From Sceloporus undulatus (Eukaryota > Chordata > Lepidosauria > Squamata > Phrynosomatidae): 64,000 nucleotides of DNA. Of the stretch, positions 46,106 through 57,329 are shown one piece after another (position 1 is the stretch's first letter; each line of letters begins with the position of its first letter). Made by a program: the position numbers and the translations under genes. Under the pieces are notes generated by a model. That model saw only the letters and a list, made by a program, of their open reading frames with translations, searched no databases and had not been told where the DNA came from. The DNA lies in NCBI RefSeq assembly GCF_019175285.1, contig NC_056523.1, positions 205,014,944 to 205,078,943 of the forward strand, given 5' to 3'.

Positions 46106-46770
46106 TGAGAATACATTTCAAAGAGATTTCAACAATCTATTTTAAAACTGTTGTGAAGTATTGATTTAAATAACAAACTAAATTAACCTTACATATATGC
46201 CTACAAGAGAGAGATCAACAGAAGCAAGGAAGAGGCAACAAGCAAGAGGTTTAGTCTGAGGCAGAGAAACAGCAGAAACAGAGACCTCAGCCTATGAATG
46301 GTGCACACTGAAAAGAAAAATCCCTGATAGAAAAGAAGTTTTCTTATCTTAACACATAACAAGATGAGCTGTACAAATCAAGCCTATAGCAAAAGTAAAA
46401 CTGTTCCCCCCCCTAACTTTCAAATTAAAAAAACAAACAGAATTGATTTCCTAAGTTTACATTTTTAGAGAAAGTTTTCTTAGCACAGGGCAAAGTGAAC
46501 TATACAAATTAAGCCTATGATAAATGTAAAATTGTTTCCCCCAGTTTTCACATTTTAAAAAACCCACACCCCAATAGCAATAAAATTATTTTCTAAGTTT
46601 TAACTTTTTTTTTTTAAAAAGCAGATATTGTGGATCTATATTACAGAAGAGAAAATATAACACAATTTTGTGGCATAAGGAACAGATAACATACAGTCTG
46701 AAAAAAGGGGTGGCAACAACTAGTAATATTGTTTCCTTTTGGCTGAAGTACAAAAAATCAAGTTGACACA

Positions 46771-47236
46771 TACAGTGGGCACTTGGTTTCTGCTGGGGTT
46801 TCACGCCAGGATACCCAATTGGATACTAAAATCTACAGATGTTCAAGTCCTGTTATAGTGTCATCCCACTGAATTTGTGGTGGATTCGCTCCGGGAACCC
46901 CAGTGAATTTGAAATTTCATGGATATTCAAGTCCCCTCCTCCATTCCCCCCCCCCCCCATGACAGGGAGAGAGGAGAAGCAAGCAGGCAGCCTTTGGCAG
47001 TGGTGGAGGGGGGCAGGGCATGTGCCCGGTGATATCTCCCTGGTGGCTTGCCAGGAGTGCCCCTGAACTGAGGGAAGGCCCCATGCTAGCCTCCTAAGAC
47101 AAAGCTAGGTGGGGGGCATGCAAAAGGAGGCAAGGAGGGTAGGGTAGGAAGGGGATGGAAAGGAGTGAGGGGGAGGAGGAGGAGGAGCTGGCAAACTCAT
47201 GAATAATCAAAACCATGAATTCGGAGGGACGACTGT
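46771..47236. mobile_element. Tigger/pogo-like MITE pieces in the TOPORS 3' region
   Basis: The left piece starts cagtgggcacttggtttctg. A second piece from about 46862 ends gaattcggagggacgactg before TA. A C-rich, GA-rich block (46930-47190) lies between. Confidence 0.6.
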
Positions 47237-47450
47237 ATATGCTGGAGTAACAAAAGGATGTCCTTCACTGTACAATGCACCCTTTGTTTACTTGGGCGAT
47301 CTGTTCTGGACCCCACCGTTTAACAAAAAAAAATGCATTGTTTCTTCTGGGTGTGCCAAGGCTTCTTCCAGAGCAGGCTTCCAGCATATGCTGGAAGCCG
47401 CGTATGACGCGCCTGCGTATGATGCGGGCGCACTGTATATATAATGGCAA
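47237..47450. mobile_element. Probable short DNA transposon copy
   Basis: It has an internal palindrome, ttccagcatatgctggaag, and cgcgcctgcgtatgatgcgg before an edge at atatata. The family is not identified. Confidence 0.4.
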
Positions 47451-47659
47451 TACCAAGGTTTTGTTCTCTGTAATTTTTAAAAAAAATATCTTCAAACTAT
47501 GGTTGGTTGACTCTGGGGATGCAGATTTCCTAGATTTAGTGGGCTAGTTGTACTTCACACAGAAGTAGTTTCATAAATCTTAGCACAGAAACTGGAAGGT
47601 TTGGTGCTACCCCAGAAAAATCTATTTAAAAAAACTTTCATAAAACATTGATTACAAAG

Positions 47660-50620
47660 CTATACATTTTGTTTTGATAAGTCCAGCTGACATGAATGTT
47701 CACTAAGCTTTGACAGACGTAACAAGGACGCTTTGTTGGTTGGCAAGGGCGCGAGAGACTCTGTTTCTCCATTGCTCAGCTCATGTCCTGGGCCAAATGG
47801 GGCACTACTATTGTCTGTCACAGAAGGAGTACGCGCGTTACCTGTTCCCTGCGGCTGTTCAGCTCCATTTAGAGTTTCATCACCTACATCGTTCCTTGTG
47901 GGGGTAACGCTGCTTTCCTTGTTTGCATTTTCTGCTTGGGCAGCTGTGTCACAATTACCATCTCTGGCTTCCAAGACTGATGATGGGGATTCTGTCTGCC
48001 TCTCATTTTGGGGTAATGGAACTGGAGGACTCCAGGAAATGTTACTGTCACATTCAGTATTATCCTGGATTTCACTGGCTTTATCGCTGTCACTGTCGAT
48101 TGTGATTACAACAGGCGAAGAAAGGAGAGAGTAGCTCACTTGGTTTGTTTCTGGCTTCTTTCCCCACTTTTTCTTCTTTTTACGATGCTTTATCATGTCT
48201 GTGGCCATCCCTTCATAAATAATCTCCACACTTGGGCTTCTTGACATTTTTTTCAACTTTTTCTGTAGAACTTCAGGCTCAGGTGGGCTGTCCAATATGC
48301 TACCTGTCCTTTTGTAAGCATCCTGACGCTTGGGCAAAAGGTTTCCAAGTATACTGTTCTCTTTTATAGAAGAGGTTTCCTCACTGTCTCTACGTGTGCC
48401 CTCAAGGTGACGGGTCTTATATTTCCTTTTGCCGCTGGGTTTTTCTGATCTTATTCGATCAGAACCTCGAGAAGGAGTGCGAGATCGGCTGCTGGACCGA
48501 CTTCTTGGTCTATTCCTTTCATAGTAATAATTTCTGCTATGATCTTTTGGTTTTCGATTATTGGTCCGTTCAGAAAAGGAGCGGACTCCATAGTCTGGGC
48601 TAGAATGCCTTGAATATGGAGTCCGCCTCCTATAGCTATCTCGGGATGTATTCCTGCTGCGAAAACCATATTCCCAGTCATACTTGCTTTGGTAGCTGTC
48701 TCTGAAATAATTATCGCTTTCTTTGCTCTTTGATCTTTTGCTGTATTCCTTGCTATGAGACCGTGATCTGCTTAGTTCTTGGGAGTCAATGCTTTCATTG
48801 CTCAGAGAGAGAACTTGGCTTTTTCGAGACAGACTTTTGTCTCTGGTCCTTGACTTCTTTTTGTCCTTTTTGTGCTTATGTCTGCTGCTCTCTCTCCTCC
48901 TTTTTTGTTTTTCCATGCCACGATCCTTGTTCTTACTTTTCAAGCCACGGTGCTCTCGGACAGAATGCTGTGTGTAAGATTCAGATTTCCTTCTTTTGGA
49001 TAAGCTGTAGTCATCATCATAATAATCATAATCTCTCTCTGTAGGCGAGTTTTGTAAACAACCATTCTCACTTGTTTTACTTTTGCCTTTTTCACTCCTT
49101 TTGGATTTTCGTTTTTTACTTGATTGGGACACATTAGCTTTACAACTGACACTCCCATCTCTGGAGCCAAGAGAGAATGGGGATGCATAGCCGCTAGCAT
49201 CGGTATCACTGAAACTCTGGTACTGGATGGGCTTCACTTTCTGAACATCTTCACCTTTCCCACCATCAGCAACAGATTCCTCAGAGTCTGACGACAGCTC
49301 CACAAGTTCAGGTGTTCTCTCAGCTAGTGGCTTCACGTAGCCAACAATAACACAGTTCTCGGGGGAATCGCAACTATCCCCATTCGTCTCCACAGAAGGT
49401 TGTAGTACCTGAGGCAGCAATTCTGCTGTGTTGGTGGAAGGTTCTTCATCAGATGATTCTGAAGAACCCAAAGCAGTGGACAGGGTGGCACACACTTGGT
49501 CTGAGCTGGAGTACGATGGGCCAGGAGTTTCATCATCCCAAGGTGCCTGGTCAGTACCAGCTGTGAAGGCATTACCTTCTGCTTCCTGGGAATCTGCCTC
49601 ATCTGGAGAGATGGTAATAATGGAAGACTCAGACCGGCTTCCTTCTTCATATGACGGAGCAGGACAGTCATAATTGGCATGCTGATCATACGCTTCTATG
49701 TTAAAAGGACATCTGGCAAAGTTGATAAATTCATGTAAAAAGTGTTCTGTCCTATGAAGCAAGAAAGGTTTTAATTCATCTGCAAATGCCTGGCTCTCTA
49801 GGTCATACCTAGTGACATTGCTCATGATGATATGTTGTACAATATTGACTAGAGACCCATGAGCACCAAAGAGGACAGTGAGCTCACGCTTCAGCCAAGG
49901 AACAAGTCTATGAAGGCAGGCAGGATTCCTGCGAAAAAATTCAGCTGATATGTCTCTATAGCGCCCCCCATCTTCAATGCTTCGAACACGTGTTCCAGCA
50001 CGATAGAGAGCTCTTCGGAAGTTAATAATTTCCTGTTCCTGAATTTGTCGCATAGATCTGCCCTCTAAGTTGGCTTGTCGCCTCGATTGAAGCCGTCTGA
50101 TCATGTGACTTATTTCTGCATTTCGCTGTCCAGTTGTCTGGCCCGACAGGCCTTCAAACAAGATCCCATTATCAGGAGGAGATGCTGTCCTCCTAGTGGT
50201 TGGATTTCTTCGGGAATAACTAGAAGCACGACGTTCCCTTGTTACTGTCGTCCGGTAACGGAATCTCCTTCCATCAGGATTGGCAAAGGAGTCTGTTTCA
50301 GAAGGCTTTACTGTATATACCTTAAAGTGGTTTTCAGACCTCATACTGTGCACAATGGAGTGAAAAGGCTGTTTGCACAGAGGGCATTCTGCTTTGTTTT
50401 TGGACCACTCTTGCACACACCGGAAGCAGAATCTGTGCCAACAACGGTCCAAGTAGGCCACATTCTCAAATCTGTCCAGGCAGATTGGGCACTTAGAGTC
50501 TGGCGATGCATCCGATGATGACATTGTCTGATGCAGTTTGTTTGTGCCAAATTTGGGTGAAAAGCTATCAGTTGCCAGATAGCTATCACTTGCCAAAGGG
50601 TTGGTCAGTGATGCTAAGGT
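47660..50620 (-). CDS. TOPORS: TOPORS last coding exon, E3 ubiquitin/SUMO ligase
   Basis: TOPORS is a nuclear RING protein that attaches ubiquitin and SUMO, binds p53 and topoisomerase I, and is also found at centrosomes and cilia. This exon encodes 986 residues. A canonical C3HC4 RING (CPICLDRFENVAYLDRC, then WHRFCFRC and CPLC) lies near its start. A conserved block follows, with EDGGRYRDISAEFFRRNPAC, LHRLVPWLKRELTVLFGAHG and SLVNIVQHIIMSNVTRYDLE, the last two matching human exactly. SIM-like IITISPDEA, CVIVGYVKPLAERTPELVEL and a long RS/K-rich region come later. The right edge is set by the acceptor tttcattttcag|ACCTTAGC; the first ATG in this frame lies inside the intron, so the true start is in an upstream exon. 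The length fits human (1045 residues) once exon 1 is added. Confidence 0.97.
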   Translation of the reverse strand, partial: TLASLTNPLASDSYLATDSFSPKFGTNKLHQTMSSSDASPDSKCPICLDRFENVAYLDRCWHRFCFRCVQEWSKNKAECPLCKQPFHSIVHSMRSENHFKVYTVKPSETDSFANPDGRRFRYRTTVTRERRASSYSRRNPTTRRTASPPDNGILFEGLSGQTTGQRNAEISHMIRRLQSRRQANLEGRSMRQIQEQEIINFRRALYRAGTRVRSIEDGGRYRDISAEFFRRNPACLHRLVPWLKRELTVLFGAHGSLVNIVQHIIMSNVTRYDLESQAFADELKPFLLHRTEHFLHEFINFARCPFNIEAYDQHANYDCPAPSYEEGSRSESSIITISPDEADSQEAEGNAFTAGTDQAPWDDETPGPSYSSSDQVCATLSTALGSSESSDEEPSTNTAELLPQVLQPSVETNGDSCDSPENCVIVGYVKPLAERTPELVELSSDSEESVADGGKGEDVQKVKPIQYQSFSDTDASGYASPFSLGSRDGSVSCKANVSQSSKKRKSKRSEKGKSKTSENGCLQNSPTERDYDYYDDDYSLSKRRKSESYTQHSVREHRGLKSKNKDRGMEKQKRRRESSRHKHKKDKKKSRTRDKSLSRKSQVLSLSNESIDSQELSRSRSHSKEYSKRSKSKESDNYFRDSYQSKYDWEYGFRSRNTSRDSYRRRTPYSRHSSPDYGVRSFSERTNNRKPKDHSRNYYYERNRPRSRSSSRSRTPSRGSDRIRSEKPSGKRKYKTRHLEGTRRDSEETSSIKENSILGNLLPKRQDAYKRTGSILDSPPEPEVLQKKLKKMSRSPSVEIIYEGMATDMIKHRKKKKKWGKKPETNQVSYSLLSSPVVITIDSDSDKASEIQDNTECDSNISWSPPVPLPQNERQTESPSSVLEARDGNCDTAAQAENANKESSVTPTRNDVGDETLNGAEQPQGTGNARTPSVTDNSSAPFGPGHELSNGETESLAPLPTNKASLLRLSKLSEHSCQLDLSKQNV

Positions 50621-51290
50621 CTGAAAATGAAACAATGGAAAGAAAAATGATCAACATGTGCTTGGCTTAATTTGTGCTGATCAAAAGCAGTACTCCATTT
50701 GTTTTCAACTAAACATATACATGAGATTATACAACTATTGGCCAATGTACATAATAGGGGTAGACAACTGTAGCCCTCCAGGTATTGGTGGACTGTAAAT
50801 CCCATAAATCGTATCTGAAGTTAATGGAAATGACAGTCCAGATGGAAGATTGCAGGTGAAATGGAGGCAAAGAACCTATACACTTTTCCCATAGTGTACG
50901 CATATGCCAGCACAGTCATGCTAGAACTCACAGTTATGCAAACTGACTGCACAATGGGTCCCACAAGCTTGTAGCACTAAAAACCAGCTCTCTCACTTCC
51001 AAGGTAACAGAAAGAGGCTATGTGTGAGTACTTGTAAAATGACTGGCTTTCCCAGAATCCATATCCTGAGAAACCATAACTGTTTGAAACAGCTACATTT
51101 ACACTACCATGGATCCTGCTGCAACATGACTCAGGTCTCAATTGTTAATGCTGCAGTCCTAAACATAGTCTCATGGTAGTTCGTCCCATTTAAACCCATG
51201 AAAATCCTGAATCAGTTCATTTAGGTCAAAAACTTGCATATGATCTAACAGGGGCCTCTTAGCTCATTTGAGTGAGTGGGTGGGTGCGTG

Positions 51291-51292
<2 letters not shown>
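50621..51292. other. TOPORS intron, first copy of the duplicated block
   Basis: It aligns with 52180-52411 and 53477-53905. A short repeat, ctgtagccctccaggtattg, lies at about 50768. No gene was recognised. Confidence 0.7.

Positions 51293-51349
<57 letters not shown>
51293..51349. repeat. (CT)n(CA)n microsatellite
   Basis: Compound dinucleotide run. The duplicated block has a (GT)n run at the equivalent place (about 53903-53925). Confidence 0.95.
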
Positions 51350-51509
51350 TCAAGTAACCTGTCAACTTATGGCCACCCCACAAATTTTACACTTGGGCAC
51401 CTTTTTTTTCTTCAGGTCAGTGAGATTTATTATAATAATAATTTATTTCTGGGGGAACCCATACAGCTAAGAACTGAAAACAGAATTTTAGAAGAGCGAA
51501 CAAAAGGCA

Positions 51510-51655
51510 GAGTGGGCCCTTGGTATCTCCTGGGGTTTTGTTGCAGGATTCCCTGTGGATACCAAAATCTGTGGATGCTCAAGTTCCACCATATACAGCA
51601 GGATAACAAAATGGTGTCTCTCATATAAGATGGCCAAATCAAGGTTTGCTTTTTG
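51510..51655. mobile_element. Tigger/pogo-like MITE cut at the duplication junction
   Basis: It matches 54071-54222 and then stops at tttggaactgattgg, where TOPORS-like sequence begins. The missing end is present only in the second copy. Confidence 0.8.
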
Positions 51656-51659
51656 GAAC

Positions 51660-52179
51660 TGATTGGTGGAGTATGATGGGCTGGGGATTTCATTGTCCGG
51701 AGGTGGCTGGTCAGTACCAGCTGTGGAGGTACTACGTTCTGTGTTACGTAAGACATTACAATCAGGAAGAGATGCTGCCCTCCTAGTGGTGGGATTTCTT
51801 TGGGAAGTACAACGTTCTGCTGTTACTCTCCTCTGGTTATGGAATCTCCTGACATTTGTATTGGCAAAGGAGTCTGCTCCTGGAGGCCTTACTGTATATA
51901 CCTTCCAGCGAAAGTCAGGCCCCATGCTGTGTGCAATGAAGTGAAAAGGCAGTTTACACAGAGGGCATTCTGCTTTGATTTTTCAACCACCGTTGCACAC
52001 ACTGGAATCAGAATCTGTGCCCACAGTGGTCCAAGAAATCTACATTCTCAAATTTGTCCAGGCAGATTGAATATATGGAGTCTGGCAATGCATCCGATGA
52101 TGACATTGATGCAGTTTGTTTGTGCCAAATTTTGTGAAAAGCTATCACTTGCCAAATGGTTGGTCAGTGATGCTAAGTT
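51660..52179 (-). pseudogene. TOPORSP: Partial TOPORS pseudogene (duplicated exon start)
   Basis: Bases such as gcatccgatgatgacatt and ggcagtttacacagagggca match the RING-coding part of TOPORS. The copy has frame changes through the RING region, an internal deletion of about 590 bases, and no downstream exon. A splice acceptor, tttcattttcag|AACTTAGC, is still present at 52179. It lies between TOPORS exon 1 and its true last exon. Confidence 0.88.
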
Positions 52180-52411
52180 CTGAAAATGAAACAGTGGAAT
52201 GAAAAATTATCAACATGTGCTTGGCTTCATTTGTGCTGATCAAAAGCAGTACTTCATTTGTTTTCACCTAAACATATACATGAGATTATACAATTATTGG
52301 CCAATGTACATAATAGGGGTAGACAACTGTAGCCCTCCAGGTATTGGTGGACTGTAAATCCCATAAATCGTATCTGAAGTTAATGGAAATGACAGTCAAG
52401 ATGGAAATTTA

Positions 52412-53476
52412 ATAATAATAATAATAATAATAAATATTTATTTATATCCCGCCTCTTCTGCTTTGAGGATCAAGGTGGGTAACAACAGAGTTCATACAAT
52501 ACACAATAATAAAAACAACAAGACCCACAAGACCCCGGCGCAACCCTCCCTCCCAACTATAAAATTAAACAGTAAAACATGGTTAAAAAGTAGATAACAA
52601 TACATCAAAATTAAAAAAACAAAAACAAACCACAAATAAGAAAAATAATAAAAGGAAAATAATAAAAGGTGGGAGATTCAAGTGGTTCTGGACATTATCA
52701 ATCGGGGAAGGCCTGCCAGAAGAGAAAGGTTTTTGTCGCCTTTTTAAAAGCCTCAAGTGAGGATAATTGGCAAATCTCTTTCGGCAGGTCATTCCAGGTT
52801 TTTGGAGCGGTGACAGAGAAGGACCCCCAGGAAGTCACCGGCAGTCTGGTCTTTCTAGATTGTAAGAGGTTTTTCCTGGAGGATCGGAGGGTACGGGAAG
52901 GATTGTATGGGAGAAGGCGTTCCTTCAAGTAGACTGGACCCAGGCCATATAGGGCTTTATAGGTGATAACCAACACCTTGTACTGAGCCCGGAAGCTAAT
53001 AGGCAGCCAATGTAGTGATTTTAAAATAGGTGTAATATGGTCGAACTTGGATTTTCCGGCGACCAGTCTGGCTGCCATGTTTTTTATCAACTGAAGCTTC
53101 CGGACATGGCACAAAGGTTGCCCCATGTAGAGCGCATTGCAGAAGTCAAGACAAGAGGTTACTAGAGCATGTACAACCGTTTCTAGGTCCCGCTGCTCCA
53201 GGTAGGGGCACAACTGGCGTATCAGCCAAAGCTGATAACAGGCACTCCTGGCTGTCGCATCAATCTGAGAAGACAGCTGAAGCGATGAATCCAGGAGCAC
53301 TCCCAAGCTGTGGACGCAGTCTTTCAGAGGAAGTGTGACCCCATCTAGAACTGGCGAACTTATCTCCATACCCGGATTGGGGTTACCTATCGCGAGTACC
53401 TCCGTTTTATTTGGATTCAGCTTAAGTCTATTTTCCCTCATCCAATCCATTACCGACTTCAGGCAGTCATTCAGGG
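52412..53476 (-). mobile_element. L2-like LINE 3' end, recent insertion in the TOPORS duplicate
   Basis: A single open frame (to 52698) reads MDWMRENRLKLNPNKTEVLA, then LVTSCLDFCNALYMGQPL, FDHITPILKSLHWLPISFRA and YKALYGLGPVYLKERLLPY, and ends FLFWQAFPD. The 3' end carries (ATT)n on the minus strand. The flanks are contiguous at about 50846 in the other copy, so it landed after the duplication. Confidence 0.9.
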
Positions 53477-54070
53477 GGGAGATTTCAGGTGAAATGGAGG
53501 CAAAGAACCTATACACTTTTCCCACAGTGTACGCATATGCAGGCAATCATGCTACAACTCACAGTTATGCAAACTGACTGCACAATGGGTCCCACAAGCT
53601 TGTTCCACTAAAAACCAGCTCTCACTTCCAAAATAACAGAAAGAGGCTATGTGTGAGTACTTGTAAAATGACTGGCTTTCCCAGAATCCATGTCGTGAGA
53701 AACCATAACTGTTTTAAACAGCTACATTTACACTACCATGGTTCCTGCTGCAACATGACTCAGGTCTCAGTTGTTAATGTGCAGTCCTAAACATAGTCTC
53801 ATGGTAGTTGGTCCCATTAAAACCCATGAAAATCCTGAATCAGTTCATTTAGGACAGAAGAATGCATATGATCTAACAGAGGACTCTAATCCTAAACTCG
53901 TGTATGTGTGTGTGTGTGTGCGCGTATTCAAGTAACCTGTCGACTTATGGCCACCCCACAAATTTTAAACTTGGGCACCTTTTTTTCTTCAGGTCAGTGA
54001 GATTTATTTCTGAGGGAACCCATACAGCCAAGAACTGAAAGCAGAATCTTAGAAGAGCAAACAAAAGGTA

Positions 54071-54285
54071 CAGTGGGCTCTTGGTATCTCCTGGGGTTTT
54101 GTTCCAGGACTCCCTGTGGATACCAAATCTGTGAATGCTCAAGTTCCACCATAAACAGCAGGGTAACAACATGGTGTCTCTTATATAAGATGGCCAAATC
54201 AAGGTTTGCTTTTGGGAATTGATATATTTTTTTGAATATCTTCAAGCTGTGGATGCTTGAATCCATAGATATGAAAGGCTGACTG
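54071..54285. mobile_element. Tigger/pogo-like MITE, complete
   Basis: The ends cagtgggctcttggtatc and gatatgaaaggctgactg are inverted repeats flanked by TA. Confidence 0.85.
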
Positions 54286-54507
54286 TATGCTTTTGTTGCA
54301 TCACAGATATTGGGGGGGATTCTTAGATAATGCAGTGGCAGATTGGGAATTTATATCACAAATAAATGCACACACATTACTCATTTTTAATGTGTCACTA
54401 GCAACAACTTCTGCCAAACTTTCTACTTCCATGGCTGCACAACCACATCAGCTTTGAGCTTCTTTAGAGTCTAAGACCTCCTCTAGGCACACATTGTGAG
54501 AGAGAGA

Positions 54508-54712
54508 TTGGCTCCAGGACCTCCCATGAATAACAAAGTTTGTGGGTGCTCAAGTCTCATTAAATGCAGTAGAAATAAAATGGTGTCCCTTATATAAAAT
54601 GGTAAACTCAAGGTTTACTTTTTTGGCATTTATATATTTCTGGAATATTTTCAAGCTGTGGATAGTTGAATATGTGGATAAAGAAACTGTGGATAGCGAG
54701 AGTTGATTGTAT
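54508..54712. mobile_element. Tigger/pogo-like MITE, 5' worn
   Basis: It contains atggtgtcccttatataaaa and ggatagttgaatatgtgg and ends gagttgattg before TA. Confidence 0.7.
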
Positions 54713-54719
54713 ATTAAAT

Positions 54720-55128
54720 ATTTCTATGCTGCACACTGTCTAAATACTAGACCTCTTTCTTCTCAGGCTCATGATATCTTTTTACCATCTAAAAGACAGC
54801 TTTCTGGGTTTGTTGTTGTCAAATGTTTCTGGCTTACATAAGATTCAGATGTTATGGGGAAAGGGGTTTATGTAATGTTCTCAGCTCATGAAGAGCAAGG
54901 AAAGAGCTGCTGAGGCTCTGCATGAAGAAATCTGGGATTCAAGGTGTCCATTAGGTCCTTCTGCAGCTTCTTTGCATTTTGTTTCCAAAAGAGAAGCCTT
55001 TTCCAATGTGCCATAGCTGCCCATTTGCGTGAGGGATCACTCTGACCAAGTTGCTCACACAGAGTGCATCTACACTGTAGAAATAATGCATCTGAGGCTC
55101 AAGTCTATGAACGCTCATGTGTCAATGT
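54720..55128. other. Spacer sharing sequence with 59030-59175
   Basis: Bases 54865-55035 (tgcatgaagaaa, agagaagcc) resemble 59030-59175. It is either a low-copy repeat or an old duplication; no gene was recognised. Confidence 0.5.
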
Positions 55129-55250
55129 GCCATAGATTACAGAATTATAGCATTGGAAGAGACCGCAAGGGCTATCCAGTCCAACCCCCTGCCATGCAGG
55201 AAATCTAAATCAAAGCATCCCCAACAGATGACTATCCAGCCTCTGTCCAT
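55129..55250 (-). mobile_element. CR1 3' end fragment
   Basis: The plus strand reads ggaagagaccgcaagggcta, then tccaaccccctgccatgcag and aatcaaagcatccccaac, which is the inverse of the CR1 3' UTR. Confidence 0.8.
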
Positions 55251-55296
55251 CCTTGTGAGGGATCACTCTGACCAAGTTGCACACACAGAGTGCATC

Positions 55297-55530
55297 TTGT
55301 TGTCACTGTGTGCCTTCAAGTTGTTTTGATTTATCACGACTCTAAGGCAAAACCAAGTCACACGGTTTTCTTGGCAAGATTTGTTCAGAGGAGGTTTGCC
55401 ATTGCCTTCCCCTGAGGCTGAGAGCATGTTACTTCTCCAAGGTCACCCAGTGGGGTTTCATGGCAGAGAAGAGAATCGAACCCTAGTCTCCAGAATCATA
55501 CTCCAACACTCAAACCTCTATCCTACTCTG
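55297..55530 (-). mobile_element. tRNA-derived SINE (Sauria type)
   Basis: The plus strand reads gttgtcactgtgtgccttca, ttcttggcaagatttgttca and gaatcgaaccctagtctcca, then ccaacactcaaacc. Confidence 0.85.
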
Positions 55531-55539
55531 GCCCTCAGG

Positions 55540-55690
55540 ATGTATCTACACTGTACAAATAATACAGTTTGGCACCACTAAGCGCCATGGCTTCATTGTA
55601 CACAATCCTGGGATTTGTAACTTGAGGCACCAGCATTGTTTGAGAGAGAAGGGAAAAAGACCTTGCAAAACTACAAATCTCAGGATAGGA
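55540..55690. mobile_element. Foldback MITE fragment
   Basis: atctacactgtacaaataat, then cttcattgtacacaatcctg and ctacaaatctcagg match the arms of the family at 59190-59350. Confidence 0.6.
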
Positions 55691-55699
55691 CAGGATAGT

Positions 55700-57056
55700 G
55701 TAATCATGCTATCCTTCTGGCCCACCTCTCTGGGATGGGGCTTGGAGGTACTGTTCTACAGTGGCTCTGTTCCTTCCTGGAGGAACTCATGTTCAACCCC
55801 CTGGCCATTGACCTGTGGGGTTCCTCAGGGTTCTGTGTTGTCCCCTATGCTGTTTAACATACACATGAAATCGCTGGGTGAGGTTGTCTGGAGTTTTGGG
55901 GTGCAGTGTCATCAATATGCAGATGACACTCCAGTGTACTACGCCTTCCCACTTCAATCCAAGGAGGCTATCCTGGTCCTAAAACAGTGCCTGTCTTCAG
56001 TAATGGACTGGATGAGGGCAAACAAGTTGAAACTTAATCCAGACAAGACAGAGGTGCTCCTGGTCAGCTGGAAGGCAGATCAGGGAATAGGGATCCAGCC
56101 TGTGTTAGATGGGGTCACACTCCCCCTGAAGACACAGGTTCACAGTTTGGTGGTACTCTTGGACTCAGCTTTGAACTTGTAGACCCAGGTCTCTGCTGTG
56201 ACCAGGAGTGCTTTCACACATTAAAACTTGTGTGGTAGCTGCACCCGTTCCTTGGGAAGCCAGATCTGGCCACGGTAGTACACGCCTTGGTTACATCCCA
56301 TTTGGACTACTGTAATGTGCTCTACATGGGGCTGTCTTTGAAAAGTGTTCAGAAAATTCAGGTGTTCTGTGTTGTCCCCTATGCTGTTTAACATATACAT
56401 GAAACTGCTGGCAGAGGTTGTCCAGAGGTTTGGGGTGCGGCATCATCAATATGCAGATAACACTGAACTCTACTACTCCTTCCCGCCAGGCTGTTAACAG
56501 GAGCAGATTACCAGGTTGCTTCTGGGCACAATACAAGGAGTTGGTTATTACCTACAAAGCCCTACATGGCTCAGGTCCACACTATTTGGCAGACCATTTC
56601 TCCTGGTATGAACTGGCCCGGACTCTGAGATCCTCTGGAGAAGCCCTTCTCTCCATCCCACACAAACAAAGTTGGTGGGGACATGAGAGAAGAGGGTGCA
56701 TAGACTCTGGAACTCCCTGCTCTCCCAGGGAATGGATCAGAATGGCTCTCTCCTTGATGGTCTTCCGCCAGCAAGTGAAGACCTACCTGTTCACACCGGC
56801 AGCGTTCAAGGACAGGCTGGGATCTTGGACCATTTTAAAATTCACTACATTCCCCCCCCCTCTATATATAGTTTTATCTTTTCAAAATATGTTTTATTCT
56901 TTTAATAACTATCTGTTTTAATGCCATAATAATTTAAGTCCTTTTTAATGTACTTTTTTAAAAAAATGTTTTCGATTGTACTGTTTTTAATGCTGTGGAG
57001 CTGCTCTAAGTCCCAGTCCTGGGAAAAGAGTGGGATACAAATAAATGTAATAAATA
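55700..57056 (+). mobile_element. L2-like LINE 3' half, internally rearranged
   Basis: The RT carries GVPQGSVLSPMLFNIHMKSL, then HQYADDTPVYY with an intact YADD box, and MDWMRANKLKLNPDKTEVLL. Later come YKALHGSGPHYLADHF and an aataaatgtaataaat tail. A stop breaks the frame at 56180, and bases 56365-56475 repeat 55831-55935. It lies in the TOPORS first intron. Confidence 0.85.
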
Positions 57057-57329
57057 CAACAAATAGTGTAAAGTGATGCCCAACTGCATTATTTCTATAA
57101 TGTAGACACACCCAGAGTAGACACCACCCTGGTCTCCTTGCCCCTAAAAACCTTTACACCACTCCTTGGATTTGCTGTTTGAGGGCACTAAACTGGCTGC
57201 AAGAGTCCCATTGTGGAAGAAATCCTATTGTGAGAGAAATAAGATAAGAAGATAAATAAGAGTGGACCACCAGCCGATGAACTCACACCCCACTTCCTCA
57301 GATATGATTTGATTATTATTATTATTATG

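Larger units (their letters stand above)
51660..54222. repeat. Second copy of a 2.1-kb tandem duplication of TOPORS exon/intron
   Basis: The block equals 49507-51655: inner TOPORS exon, splice acceptor, intron, dinucleotide run and MITE. Exon bases 49575-50163 are missing from it and an L2-like LINE (52412-53476) was added. Inclusion of intron shows a DNA-level duplication, not a retrocopy. Confidence 0.88.

Noticed and set aside
50614-50635. TOPORS starting at the first ATG of the long open frame (MFHFQ)
   Set aside because: Those codons lie in the intron: a pyrimidine-rich acceptor ending tttcattttcag directly precedes the conserved coding sequence.
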